Part shown: piece by piece, positions 5,389-13,382 of the stretch
Position numbering within the stretch: position 1 is the stretch's first letter
How the letters are laid out: every line of letters begins with the position of its first letter
DNA from: Acidimicrobiaceae bacterium
GTDB taxonomy: Bacteria > Actinomycetota > Acidimicrobiia > Acidimicrobiales > Palsa-688
Length of the DNA stretch: 14,223 nt
Assembly: GCA_003156795.1 (NCBI GenBank)
Contig: PMHU01000311.1
Coordinates: 1,953 to 16,175 of the forward strand
Direction of reading: 5' to 3'
Position numbers and translations under genes: made by a program
Notes under the pieces: generated by a model
What the model was told of the DNA's origin: nothing
The model's database searches: none
The model's input: the letters and a program-made list of their open reading frames with translations, nothing else

Positions 5389-7595
5389 CGGCCGACTTCC
5401 TCGCCGGGCTGCGCGTCTTGGAGCTGGGCGACAACGTCGCTGGTGCCTCCGCCACCAGTCTGCTCGCGGCCCTCGGCGCCGATGTCTGCTCAGTAGTCGA
5501 CCCCGACAGCGCCCACCGCCGCGGTCGTCCCAAGAAGCCCGAGAACGGGGTTACCTCTCTGCTTGGTGCCTGCTTGGATCGGGGCAAGCAGCTCGTAATC
5601 GGCGACCACAACGGTGTTCTCGAGTTGCTCTCGCAACCGTTCGACCTCGTTGTGGTGGATCGTGTCGGCGGAACCCCCGCCGCGCTGTCGTCACTGCGAG
5701 ACGTCGACGACTACATCCCATTCGTCGAGTCGTACAACCGTGCCGCATGGGTCACCATCAGCGCCTTCGGCCTTTCCGGACCCCGTCGCGACGACCTTGC
5801 CACGGAGCTCACCGTCGCCGCCGCCGGCGGAATGCTCGCTTCGGTGCACGACGAACGATCCGGCCAGCCACTGAAGCTAGGAGGACAGCAGTCTCTGCTC
5901 AACACCGGGCAGGCCGCAGCTCTCGCCGCATGCCATGCGGTGGATATCGGCCGACGGGAAGCTCCCGTGCACCTCGACCTGTCGGCCGTGGAGGCCACGC
6001 TCGCGATGGGAGCGGTCCTGCAGATCGGAGGTCTCCTCCTCGACACCGCCACCGCTGGCGGGGCGAAGCGCTACGGCGCGCCCGCGAGCTTCTACCCGTG
6101 CCTCGACGGTCTGGTGCGTATCTCGGCGATGGAGGACCACCAGTGGCAAGGCCTAGTCACCGCCATGGGCTCGCCTGCGTGGGCTGAGCGCTTCGCCACC
6201 GTGGAGACCCGCATCGAGACTCCCGATGAGATCGATGACCACGTCGCCGCCTGGACACGGTCCAAGACCAAGCGCGTCACCGAGACCCAGCTGCAATCCT
6301 TTGGCGTCCCGGCGACGGCCGTGTACTCGCCTACGGAGATCCTCGGGTCACCTCAGCTGATCCACCGCGGAGCGTTCGAAGCGGTCCCGCTCGCCGGTGG
6401 CCGCTCGGCGACGGTGGTCGGCCTGCCGTTCATGGTGAGCGACGGCGGTCTCGACGGGGCAGAGGGCCGTCGCCGCAGGTCCCTCCGCGGCTTGCGGATC
6501 CTCGAGGCCAGCCGCGTGCTCGCCGTGCCACTCGCGGGCGCGCTGCTTGGGGCCCTCGGCGCGGAAGTGAGCAAGCTCGAGGACCTTCCCCGACTCGACA
6601 TGTATCGCCGGCGCGGTCCGTACATCGGCGGTGAGGCAGGCCCGGAACGGTCCGCGTACTTCGCGCTCGTGAACCACTCCAAGGGAAGCGTGGCCTTCGA
6701 CGTCGATGCCGACCGGCCGCGTCTCGACGACCTCATCGCGTCCTCTGACGTGATCCTCGAGAACCTGGGGCCGAAGCGGGCGACCGCGCTCGGCTTGGCG
6801 GCGTCGGTGGCCCCGAAGTCGCACCCCGACCTCCTCGCGGTGAGCTCTTCGGGCTTCGGACAGGACGGGCCCCACGCCGACTACCGGGCGTACGCCTACA
6901 ACCTCCAGGCGTCCGGCGCGCTGGGGTACCTGACGAGGAACCACGCCGGTGAGAGCGCCGAGATCGACGTCGCATGGGCCGACCTCATCTCGGCCTACGC
7001 CCTAGCGACGGTCGTCGCGGCATGGGTCATCGGTCCGCGGGGCAACGCCGGTGTCGGCGCCGACTTCTCGATGACCGACCTGGTGGTGGCGCACTTCAAC
7101 GAGTACCTGGCAGCCGCCAGTCTCGACCCCGACGCTGATGACGCCGACCGAGCGAATGACCTGGCGCCCTTCGCGCCTCACGGCGTGTACAGGACCGCGG
7201 ACGGCTGGATGGCCCTGGCTGTCGACGGCGACAAGGACTACGCGCGGCTTGCTGCACTGCTCGCTCATGACCCTCTGCTCGACGCCACCTTCGCTTTGGG
7301 CGAAGACCGACGTGCGAAGCGCGACGTGTTGGACGAGCACATCTCGGACGTGACGCAGCAGCATCGGTCCGAGCCCCTGGCCTCGGCCCTCCGCTCGATC
7401 GGCGTAGCCGCCGAGCGAGTGGCCGGCGAGGTCGAGCTGGTCGCTGATCCTCAGCTCGCGGAGCGCGGCTTCTTCTCGCCGGTCGTCCATCCAGTCTGGG
7501 GTCGGAAGCAACTGGTCGGGATCCCGTGGCGCCCGTGCGGGGGACCGGCTCTCACGTTGGGGACGCCCCCGCTGCTCGGGGAGACGCCGAAGTGA
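5385..7595 (+). CDS. Tandem (fused) family III CoA-transferase, CaiB/BaiF type
   Basis: It moves CoA between acyl groups, saving the ATP that a ligase would use. At 736 residues it is about twice the usual 380-410, and the family N-terminus appears twice: LAGLRVLELGDNVAGASATS at 6-25 and LRGLRILEASRVLAVPLAGA at 367-386. In this family the catalytic Asp lies in a motif like D-x-S-x-x-D. Domain 2 has it (ADFSMTDLVVAH, Asp565), whereas domain 1 has LDLSAVEATLA with Glu203 at the aligned place. Domain 2 also keeps the PDLLAVSSSGFGQDGP loop (481-496). Family III enzymes are interlocked dimers, so the fusion may form a pseudo-dimer with one standard active site. GTG 5385 overlaps the MaoC stop as GTGA, implying coupled translation. 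Confidence 0.88.
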   Translation: MTADFLAGLRVLELGDNVAGASATSLLAALGADVCSVVDPDSAHRRGRPKKPENGVTSLLGACLDRGKQLVIGDHNGVLELLSQPFDLVVVDRVGGTPAALSSLRDVDDYIPFVESYNRAAWVTISAFGLSGPRRDDLATELTVAAAGGMLASVHDERSGQPLKLGGQQSLLNTGQAAALAACHAVDIGRREAPVHLDLSAVEATLAMGAVLQIGGLLLDTATAGGAKRYGAPASFYPCLDGLVRISAMEDHQWQGLVTAMGSPAWAERFATVETRIETPDEIDDHVAAWTRSKTKRVTETQLQSFGVPATAVYSPTEILGSPQLIHRGAFEAVPLAGGRSATVVGLPFMVSDGGLDGAEGRRRRSLRGLRILEASRVLAVPLAGALLGALGAEVSKLEDLPRLDMYRRRGPYIGGEAGPERSAYFALVNHSKGSVAFDVDADRPRLDDLIASSDVILENLGPKRATALGLAASVAPKSHPDLLAVSSSGFGQDGPHADYRAYAYNLQASGALGYLTRNHAGESAEIDVAWADLISAYALATVVAAWVIGPRGNAGVGADFSMTDLVVAHFNEYLAAASLDPDADDADRANDLAPFAPHGVYRTADGWMALAVDGDKDYARLAALLAHDPLLDATFALGEDRRAKRDVLDEHISDVTQQHRSEPLASALRSIGVAAERVAGEVELVADPQLAERGFFSPVVHPVWGRKQLVGIPWRPCGGPALTLGTPPLLGETPK

Positions 7596-7697
7596 CAGCC
7601 GTCGCCGTACCGGCCCGACATCAATCCTCGATGCGGTGCGGCCCTCTCTCATTCAGTCGTCCGGGCCGACCGCGCCCCCGACGTCGATCCGCACGCC

Positions 7698-8477
7698 ATG
7701 TATGAGGGTCTCAGGATCGAGCGACGAGGACGCGTTCTCGTCGTCACGATCGACCGAGAGGAGCGCATGAACGCCTTCAGCCAGGAGGTCTACGACGGGC
7801 TGCTGGAGACGTGGACGTCGTTGGCCGGTGATCGTTCGGTGCGAGCGATCCTTGTGACCGGTGCCGGAGATCGCGCGTTCTGCACCGGGATGGACCTGAA
7901 GGCCTTCGCCGAGCGTGGTGGCCCCAACCCGGTCAAGGCTGACGTGCACGAGCAGCTGCGCGTCACGCCGCTGAACTGCGACGTCTGGCTGCCGACGGTG
8001 GTCGCGGTCAACGGCGTTTGCACTGGGGCGGGGCTCCATTTCGTCGCCGACGCCGATGTGGTCGTGGCGTCGTCGACGGCGACGTTCCTCGACACCCACG
8101 TAAGCGTCGGCCAGGTCGCTGCCATCGAGCCGATCACGCTGCTCGCCCGCATCGGCCTCGGGAGCGCGCTGCGGCTCACTGTCCTGGGTCGCCACGGGCG
8201 GATCGGGGCCGACGAGGCGCTGCGAATCGGTCTCGTCGACGAGGTCGTGGAGCCGGCGAGGCTCCGCGCACGCGCCGCCGAGCTCGCCGAGCAGGCGGCC
8301 TCCGGGTCGCCGGCGGCCATCGAGGCGTCGAAGCGGGCCATCCGCGGCGCGTTGGAGCTGCCGATGCGTGACGCCATGCAAGCGGGCTGGGAGCTGCTCC
8401 TGTCCCACCGGGATCATCCAGACAGCGGCGAGGGCCCAAGGGCGTTCGCGGAGAAGCGAGAGGCGAAGTGGCAATGA
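7698..8477 (+). CDS. Crotonase-superfamily protein (enoyl-CoA hydratase/isomerase-like) with His at both catalytic positions
   Basis: At 259 residues it has normal crotonase length. The fold is clear: start MYEGLRIERRGRVLVVTIDR, oxyanion-hole segments AFCTGMDLKAF (60-70) and NGVCTGAGLHF (105-115), and the C-terminal GRIGADEALRIGLVDEVV region. In classical hydratases the two catalytic glutamates sit 20 residues apart (Glu144 and Glu164 in rat mitochondrial ECH). Here the aligned positions, GLH and DTHVSVG, are His114 and His134, also 20 apart. Hydratase chemistry cannot be assumed; isomerase, hydrolase, lyase or ring-opening roles are all known in the superfamily. A 102-base gap separates it from the CoA-transferase and no Shine-Dalgarno precedes ATG 7698, unlike the coupled genes around it. 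Its stop overlaps the next start as ATGA. Confidence 0.85.
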   Translation: MYEGLRIERRGRVLVVTIDREERMNAFSQEVYDGLLETWTSLAGDRSVRAILVTGAGDRAFCTGMDLKAFAERGGPNPVKADVHEQLRVTPLNCDVWLPTVVAVNGVCTGAGLHFVADADVVVASSTATFLDTHVSVGQVAAIEPITLLARIGLGSALRLTVLGRHGRIGADEALRIGLVDEVVEPARLRARAAELAEQAASGSPAAIEASKRAIRGALELPMRDAMQAGWELLLSHRDHPDSGEGPRAFAEKREAKWQ

Positions 8478-9718
8478 GAGATGCAGACTCCCAACTAGAC
8501 GTGGGTGACGATCTCGAGGCGATGGTGGCCGCGGCCGATCGGTACATCCGCGCGCAGCTGCCGGCACGATGGGTCGACGCAGTGGACCGGGGTGACCTCG
8601 AAGACCTGCTCGCGGTTCGCGGGACGCTGGAACCGAACGACGTCTGGGCCCGGGTCGCCGCCGGCGGGTACGTCGTGCCGACCTGGTCGATCGAGCACGG
8701 CGGACTCGGGCTTTCTGCCAAAGCGGGCGCCGCGATCTCCCGCACCCTCGGCCGGTACCGGATGCCTCCGTTCCAGAACTCGGTGGGCGTTGACCTGGTG
8801 GGACCAGCCCTCCTGACGTGGGGCACCGAGGAGCAGCAGCAGCGGTTCCTCCCGCCGATCGCCGCATACGAGGAGATCTGGTGCCAGCTGTTCTCCGAGC
8901 CCGGCGCCGGTTCTGACCTCGCGGGATTGGCGACGCGCGCGAGCCAGGACGGGGACGGGTGGGTGGTACGCGGGCAGAAGCTCTGGACCAGTTTGGGCGA
9001 CATCGCCGCGTTCGGGATCCTCCTTGCCCGCACGGACCCCGAGGTGCCGAAGCACCGTGGGATCACCGCGTTCTTGCTGCCGATGGATGTCGCGGGCGTC
9101 ACGATCCGGCCCGTCCGCCAGCTCACCGGGGACGCGGAGTTCTCCGAAGTTTTCTTCGACGACGTCGTCATCGACGACTCGATGCGGCTCGGCCCGGTCG
9201 GCGAGGGGTGGCGGGTTGCCACGTCGGTGCTCATGAACGAGCGCAGGTCGGTGTCCGGGAGTGGCGCCGCCATGCCGGGCACGGTCACGGGGCGTTCGGT
9301 CGCGGCGCTCATCGCCCGGCATGCGCCCGTGACCGATCCGACACTTCGGCAGCGGCTGGCGCAGGCCTTCATCGATGGCCGGGTCGCGACAATCACGAAC
9401 CAGCGCGCAGCTGCTCGCGGGCGGGCTGGTCAACCAGTAGGGCCGGAAGGGTCGATCTCCAAGCTCTTCTTCAGCGAGCACACACAGCGATTGCAGAACC
9501 TGGCCGTCGACCTCGAGGGTTGTGCGTCCCAGGCGTGGCCGGAGGATGACCGGTGGCTGAAGGGCACCGCCTGGGCGTTGCTTCGAGTTCGGTCCAAGAC
9601 CATCGCCGGCGGCACCTCCGAGGTGCAGCGCAACATCCTCGGTGAACGCATCCTCGGGCTGCCCAAGGAAGCCGAGGTCGACCGCGACGTCCCGTGGTCG
9701 CAGGTGCTCCGCTCGTGA
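8474..9718 (+). CDS. Acyl-CoA dehydrogenase, alpha-type, with no adjacent beta partner
   Basis: ATG 8474 overlaps the crotonase stop (ATGA) and gives 414 residues; GTG 8468 two codons earlier is possible because GAGAGG (8458-8463) lies four bases before it. Motifs numbered from ATG: WCQLFSEPGAGSDLAGLATR (136-155), RGQKLWTS, a helix-G Glu at 256 (VLMNERRS), and C-terminal GGTSEVQRNILGERILGLPK. As in the first ACAD of the operon, the C-terminal catalytic Glu is replaced (AGGT), helix-G Glu is kept, and the RxQFG FAD segment is absent. It therefore looks like a catalytic half that needs a partner. The only partner-type gene in the window is at 2997-4136. It probably carries out a second dehydrogenation in the same pathway. 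A GTGA overlap leads to the ligase gene. Confidence 0.87.
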   Translation: MRDADSQLDVGDDLEAMVAAADRYIRAQLPARWVDAVDRGDLEDLLAVRGTLEPNDVWARVAAGGYVVPTWSIEHGGLGLSAKAGAAISRTLGRYRMPPFQNSVGVDLVGPALLTWGTEEQQQRFLPPIAAYEEIWCQLFSEPGAGSDLAGLATRASQDGDGWVVRGQKLWTSLGDIAAFGILLARTDPEVPKHRGITAFLLPMDVAGVTIRPVRQLTGDAEFSEVFFDDVVIDDSMRLGPVGEGWRVATSVLMNERRSVSGSGAAMPGTVTGRSVAALIARHAPVTDPTLRQRLAQAFIDGRVATITNQRAAARGRAGQPVGPEGSISKLFFSEHTQRLQNLAVDLEGCASQAWPEDDRWLKGTAWALLRVRSKTIAGGTSEVQRNILGERILGLPKEAEVDRDVPWSQVLRS

Positions 9719-11262
9719 CCGACCAGCCAAGCAGCTTGGTGGACATCGTCCTACGTCGTGCCGGCAGGAACCCCTCCGCCCCGCTGCTGCTCACCATCGG
9801 CGCCGATGGTGAGAGCGACGGCGTTATCACGTACGGCGAGGTCCTTGATCGGGCCACCAAGCTCGCCGCAGTGTTGGGCGCCGCGGACGTTGGGCCAGGG
9901 GACCGTGTCGGCTGCTACCTGTCGAACTCGCCGAGCTGGGTGGTTGCCTCGCTGGCCGTGTGGCTGCGGGGGGCGACCGTGGGTGCGGTCGGGACGCTCG
10001 TGCCCGGCCCGGAGGCCTCGGCACTGTTCGCGCTCGCCGAGGCGAAGGTCGTCGTGGCCGCCGTCGACGCCCCGGACCTGACGGCCGGTGCATCGATCGT
10101 GCACGTCGGCGATGACGGTGTCGTCGTGGGCCACGCCGACGAGGGGGCGCCCGCAGGCGACTTGACGGTGCCGGACCCGGAGGGCATGGCCGTAGTGATC
10201 TTCACCTCAGGCACCACCGGCCGCCCGAAGGGCGTCACGCACACCCACGGCGACATCGTCGCCGCCGCTCGCCGCGTCGCTGCCGCCTACGCCCGCACGA
10301 GCGACTACCGGCCCGATCCTGCGCCGGCGCACCTGCCTCCTGGAGTCGTCTTCAACCCTTACGGTCACATGGCCGGCTACAGCCGCCTCGCGTTCCGCAT
10401 GTGGATCGGTCGTCCGACCGTCATCCTCCCGAGGTTCACGGTGCCGGCGGCTCGGGCTCTCCTCGCTTGCTTCCGGATGGACACGCTGCAGCTGACGCCC
10501 ACGATGATCTACATGCTCGCCACGGCCGAGGAGGACATTGACCTCGGCGCGGTCAAGTACGTGACCTCCGGTACGGCGCCGCTGTCGATCGACACGCGGG
10601 AGCGGTTTGAGCAGCGGTTCGGTGTCCCGGTCATGCAGGCCTACGGGATGACCGAGGTCGGCGCAGTTGCCCAAGAGCGCTACGACGACGTCGTGGCGGG
10701 GCGGCGTGGGCCGGGCTCCGTCGGCCGGTTGGCCGAGGGCGTGGAGGTGCGAATCCGCCACATGGATGACGACCGGCCGGCAGGGGAGGGCGAGATCCTC
10801 GTCCGCACAGACGAGGCCTCGGCACAGTTCCTAGGTGGCGCCGCGGTTCCTATCGACGAGGACGGGTGGTTCGCCACCGGTGATGTCGGTCGCCTGGACG
10901 ACGGGATCCTGTACATCACCGGTCGGGCGCAGGAGAAGATCATTGTCGGTGGGTTCAACGTGTACCCGGCCGAGGTCGAGGACGTGGCGCGGCGCTCGGT
11001 TCTGGTGCATGACGCCGTCGTCGTCGGCCTGGCCGACGAGCGCCTCGGTGAGCGGCCGGTGGCGGGGATCGTCTGGGCCGGCGAATCGGACGAGCCCGCG
11101 CTCCTTGAGGAGTTGCGTGAGCAGCTGGCCCCGTACAAGGTCCCTCGCGCGACCTTCCCCATCGTCGTCGTGCCGCTCACCCCGCGCGATAAGGTCGACC
11201 GGCGACGGGCCGCTGAGCTCGCAGTCGCAGCTCTCGACCGGCGCGATGGCGACACGTCGTGA
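9715..11262 (+). CDS. AMP-forming acyl-CoA synthetase (FadD-like ligase)
   Basis: Activates a carboxylic acid to acyl-CoA through an acyl-adenylate. GTG 9715, overlapping the previous stop as GTGA, gives a normal start (TDQPSSLVDIVLRRAGRNPS) and 515 residues; the longer frame from 9694 would run into the dehydrogenase. ANL-superfamily motifs are in order: P-loop VVIFTSGTTGRPKGVTHTHG (about 160-179), A5 YGMTE at 310-314, A7-A8 GWFATGDVGRLDDG then GRAQEKIIVGGFNVYPAEVE at 403-422, and the catalytic A10 lysine in TPRDKVDRR (Lys493). All core residues are present. As last clear gene of the operon it would supply the pathway's CoA ester, alongside or instead of the CoA-transferase. The acid substrate is unknown. 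Confidence 0.9.
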   Translation: MTDQPSSLVDIVLRRAGRNPSAPLLLTIGADGESDGVITYGEVLDRATKLAAVLGAADVGPGDRVGCYLSNSPSWVVASLAVWLRGATVGAVGTLVPGPEASALFALAEAKVVVAAVDAPDLTAGASIVHVGDDGVVVGHADEGAPAGDLTVPDPEGMAVVIFTSGTTGRPKGVTHTHGDIVAAARRVAAAYARTSDYRPDPAPAHLPPGVVFNPYGHMAGYSRLAFRMWIGRPTVILPRFTVPAARALLACFRMDTLQLTPTMIYMLATAEEDIDLGAVKYVTSGTAPLSIDTRERFEQRFGVPVMQAYGMTEVGAVAQERYDDVVAGRRGPGSVGRLAEGVEVRIRHMDDDRPAGEGEILVRTDEASAQFLGGAAVPIDEDGWFATGDVGRLDDGILYITGRAQEKIIVGGFNVYPAEVEDVARRSVLVHDAVVVGLADERLGERPVAGIVWAGESDEPALLEELREQLAPYKVPRATFPIVVVPLTPRDKVDRRRAAELAVAALDRRDGDTS

Positions 11263-11600
11263 CGGGTCGTGGCTGGATCGACGGACGTGACCCCGCGGCG
11301 TCTCTGCTGTTGGCACACACTACCTCGTCCCCGCCACGGCCAGCTCGCTCTCCTCGACCGGGCACCGCTACTGCTCGCCAGCGGCCGCCCGCCTGTATAT
11401 CACTCGATCGTGCGTCGCCGGCAACCGCCGTTTCCCTCAAGAAGTGCGGGTTGAACGAGATTGAGATCGACCACATGCGGCGCGACTACGAACTCGAGCA
11501 GGGCCTGACGGCGGAGATGATGGAACACCGGACTCGAAGGTCGCCTCGAGGCAAGCCAGACGGGCGCGCAGCCGGCCTACGTCGACATTGTCTCCGCTGA
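11259..11600 (+). CDS. Hypothetical or degraded ORF after the ligase
   Basis: A 113-codon frame opens with GTG 11259, overlapping the ligase stop as GTGA, the same junction used at four other gene pairs here. The first two thirds are rich in Pro, Arg and Ser and look like out-of-frame or non-coding G+C-rich DNA. The stretch KKCGLNEIEIDHMRRDYELE followed by QGLTAEMMEH has protein-like composition, high G/C third positions and probable helices. One reading is a real last gene with a frameshift in its early part; another is chance. I recognise no family. This entry also covers the gap up to the convergent ligase end at 11648; I see no strong terminator hairpin there. Confidence 0.25.
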   Translation: MTGRGWIDGRDPAASLLLAHTTSSPPRPARSPRPGTATARQRPPACISLDRASPATAVSLKKCGLNEIEIDHMRRDYELEQGLTAEMMEHRTRRSPRGKPDGRAAGLRRHCLR

Positions 11601-11647
11601 TCGCAATCTATGGTGGCCGACCCCGGGTTCAATCGGAGCTGCGCGGA

Positions 11648-13204
11648 TCAGACCGCGGGATACGCGTCAGCCATCACCCGCAATTGGTTCTTCAACAACT
11701 TGTCGAGCGTCCCGGTGGGGAACTCATCCACGAAGAACACCGCTCGGGGCACCTTGAAGTCGGCGAGTCTCTCGCGGCAGGTCTCGATGATCGTCGCCTC
11801 TAGACTCGCATCATTCTCGGCACCGGGGCCCTTGATGACGAACGCGACCACGACTTCGCTGAGGAACTCGTGGTGCTTGCCCACGACGGCGACGGCGGCG
11901 ACGCCGGGAAGGCCGGTGATGGCTTCCTCGACTTCGCGGGCTGAGACGTTCTCGCCACCCACCTTGAGCAGGTCCTTGTCGCGCTCGCGGTAGTAGATAT
12001 TGCCGCCTTCGCCTCGCACAACCATGTCACCAGTCTTGAACCAGTCGCCCTCGAAAGCCCTCTCGTTCGCCTCGGGGTTGGCGTAGTACTCCAGGAAGAG
12101 CTGCACACCGCGGACGCCGCGAACCCAGAGCTCGCCAGTCACCCCTTCAGGGCAGACTTCGCCGGTGTCCTTGTCGACGATCGCCACCTCGTATCCCGGC
12201 GACGGGTGGCCCATCGACCGTTCCGGCAGGTGCTCGGACGGCTTTCCGGAGATCGCATGCGTCACGGTCTCGGTCATCCCGTACGCCGCGTACACGGCGA
12301 GGCCGAACATCTGCTCGATGACCGGCATGATCAGTCCGAATACGCCGACGCGCAGCTTCGTCTCGGGTCGATCGGGCGCGCCGAGCGCGCCGAAGACGAA
12401 CGGCATCAGTGAGATGTGTGTGACGCGATTGCGGGCGACTACATCCCAGAAGCGGCTGGTTGACCACTTCGCCATGAGCACCGTCGTCGCCCCTACACCG
12501 AGGGCGGAGAAGAACGACCAGCTCTGTGCGTTGACGTGAAACAACGGCAGGTAGATCAGGTAGCAGTCGTCGGTGCCGAGGTCGATGGTGCGAGGGCCTG
12601 CCCGGCTGGCCCAGACGGCGTTCGCGTGCGTGTGCACTACCGCCTTAGGCCTCGCGGTGGTGCCGGAGGTGAACATGATCCCGAAGGGCAACATCGGTTC
12701 GATCGGGCGCCCCGGCCACGAGTCGATGTCGCCGTACAACGCGGCGAACGGATCGGCGTCATCGCGCGCCGAACCCGCCCCGATAGTGACCACCCACTTC
12801 AGGGCGTCTCCGCATGCGGCGATGTGCGACGCGTAGTGCGCCTGGGTGATCGCCCCCACGCACCCGGTGTGCTCGACGCACCAGGCGACCTCCGACGGCA
12901 CTGAGCGCGTATTTGTGGTGACCGCGACAGCCCCGACGGTGGCGGTCGCCAGCCAAGCCAGCAGCATCTCTGGAGAATTCTCGGCGTGGATCAACACGCG
13001 GTCGCCGCGGGCGACACCGAGCGCAACAAGCCCAGCCGCGAGCCGGCGCGTCGCTACGTGCAGCTCGGCGAAGGTCCACGACTGCGCCGGTCCGTCAGCG
13101 GGCTCCCAGATCAACCCGAGGTGCGACGGCTTCGCGTCGGCCCAACGGCGAAGCAGCCACGGGATGTCCTCTCCCGCAGTCTGAAGGCCATTGCCACCAT
13201 CCAT
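11648..13204 (-). CDS. AMP-forming acyl-CoA synthetase, CaiC/FadD-like, minus strand
   Basis: The start chosen is ATG 13204 (MDGGNGLQTAGEDIPWLLRR), because AGGAGG on the minus strand (13209-13214) lies four bases upstream; the open frame continues to 13300 but that part is not protein-like. The product is 518 residues. Motifs: MFTSGTTARPKAVVHTHAN (177-195), LPLFHVNAQ (219-227), YGMTETVTHA (308-317), TGDMVVRGEGGNIYYRERDK (391-410), KVGGENVSAREVEE, and the A10 lysine in TGTLDKLLK (Lys502). The P-loop has Ala for the usual Gly in GTTGRPK, a mild oddity. The overall pattern resembles carnitine/crotonobetaine-CoA ligases and medium-chain ligases. It converges on the plus-strand operon and is transcribed alone. 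A rare A+T-rich patch at 13280-13294, about 80 bases upstream, is the best promoter candidate. Confidence 0.9.
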   Translation of the reverse strand: MDGGNGLQTAGEDIPWLLRRWADAKPSHLGLIWEPADGPAQSWTFAELHVATRRLAAGLVALGVARGDRVLIHAENSPEMLLAWLATATVGAVAVTTNTRSVPSEVAWCVEHTGCVGAITQAHYASHIAACGDALKWVVTIGAGSARDDADPFAALYGDIDSWPGRPIEPMLPFGIMFTSGTTARPKAVVHTHANAVWASRAGPRTIDLGTDDCYLIYLPLFHVNAQSWSFFSALGVGATTVLMAKWSTSRFWDVVARNRVTHISLMPFVFGALGAPDRPETKLRVGVFGLIMPVIEQMFGLAVYAAYGMTETVTHAISGKPSEHLPERSMGHPSPGYEVAIVDKDTGEVCPEGVTGELWVRGVRGVQLFLEYYANPEANERAFEGDWFKTGDMVVRGEGGNIYYRERDKDLLKVGGENVSAREVEEAITGLPGVAAVAVVGKHHEFLSEVVVAFVIKGPGAENDASLEATIIETCRERLADFKVPRAVFFVDEFPTGTLDKLLKNQLRVMADAYPAV

Positions 13205-13208
13205 CGGT

Positions 13209-13214
13209 CCTCCT
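13209..13214 (-). promoter_or_regulatory. Shine-Dalgarno that fixes the minus-strand ligase start
   Basis: On the minus strand this reads AGGAGG, four bases before ATG 13204-13202. It selects that start over the in-frame ATG 96 bases further upstream. Confidence 0.7.
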
Positions 13215-13382
13215 CGTTCGCATGCCGCCACATCTCCGCGCCGGGTCTGATGCTCGTGGCGCCGCACCTCCAGGCTGACGGTTTTACACTTTATCCTCAT
13301 GCGCTCGGTCGGCCCGACCGACCGGACCAGGCGCGTCGGTCGAGTCTCCTCCCAAACAAGCCAGCTCAGACGAGGACGTGAT

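Noticed and set aside
7592..7705. 37-codon ORF with a GTGA overlap after the CoA-transferase
   Set aside because: Arg/Pro-rich composition without family features; it ends inside the crotonase start. Kept only as a remark on coupling.
11605..11640. tRNA-like T-arm sequence (CCGGGTTCAATC)
   Set aside because: The base after the loop does not pair as required, and no anticodon arm or acceptor stem fits around it.
13306..13320. GC palindrome CGGTCGGCCCGACCG upstream of the minus-strand ligase
   Set aside because: Short and made only of frequent G+C-rich words; no second copy found in the window, so not called as an operator.
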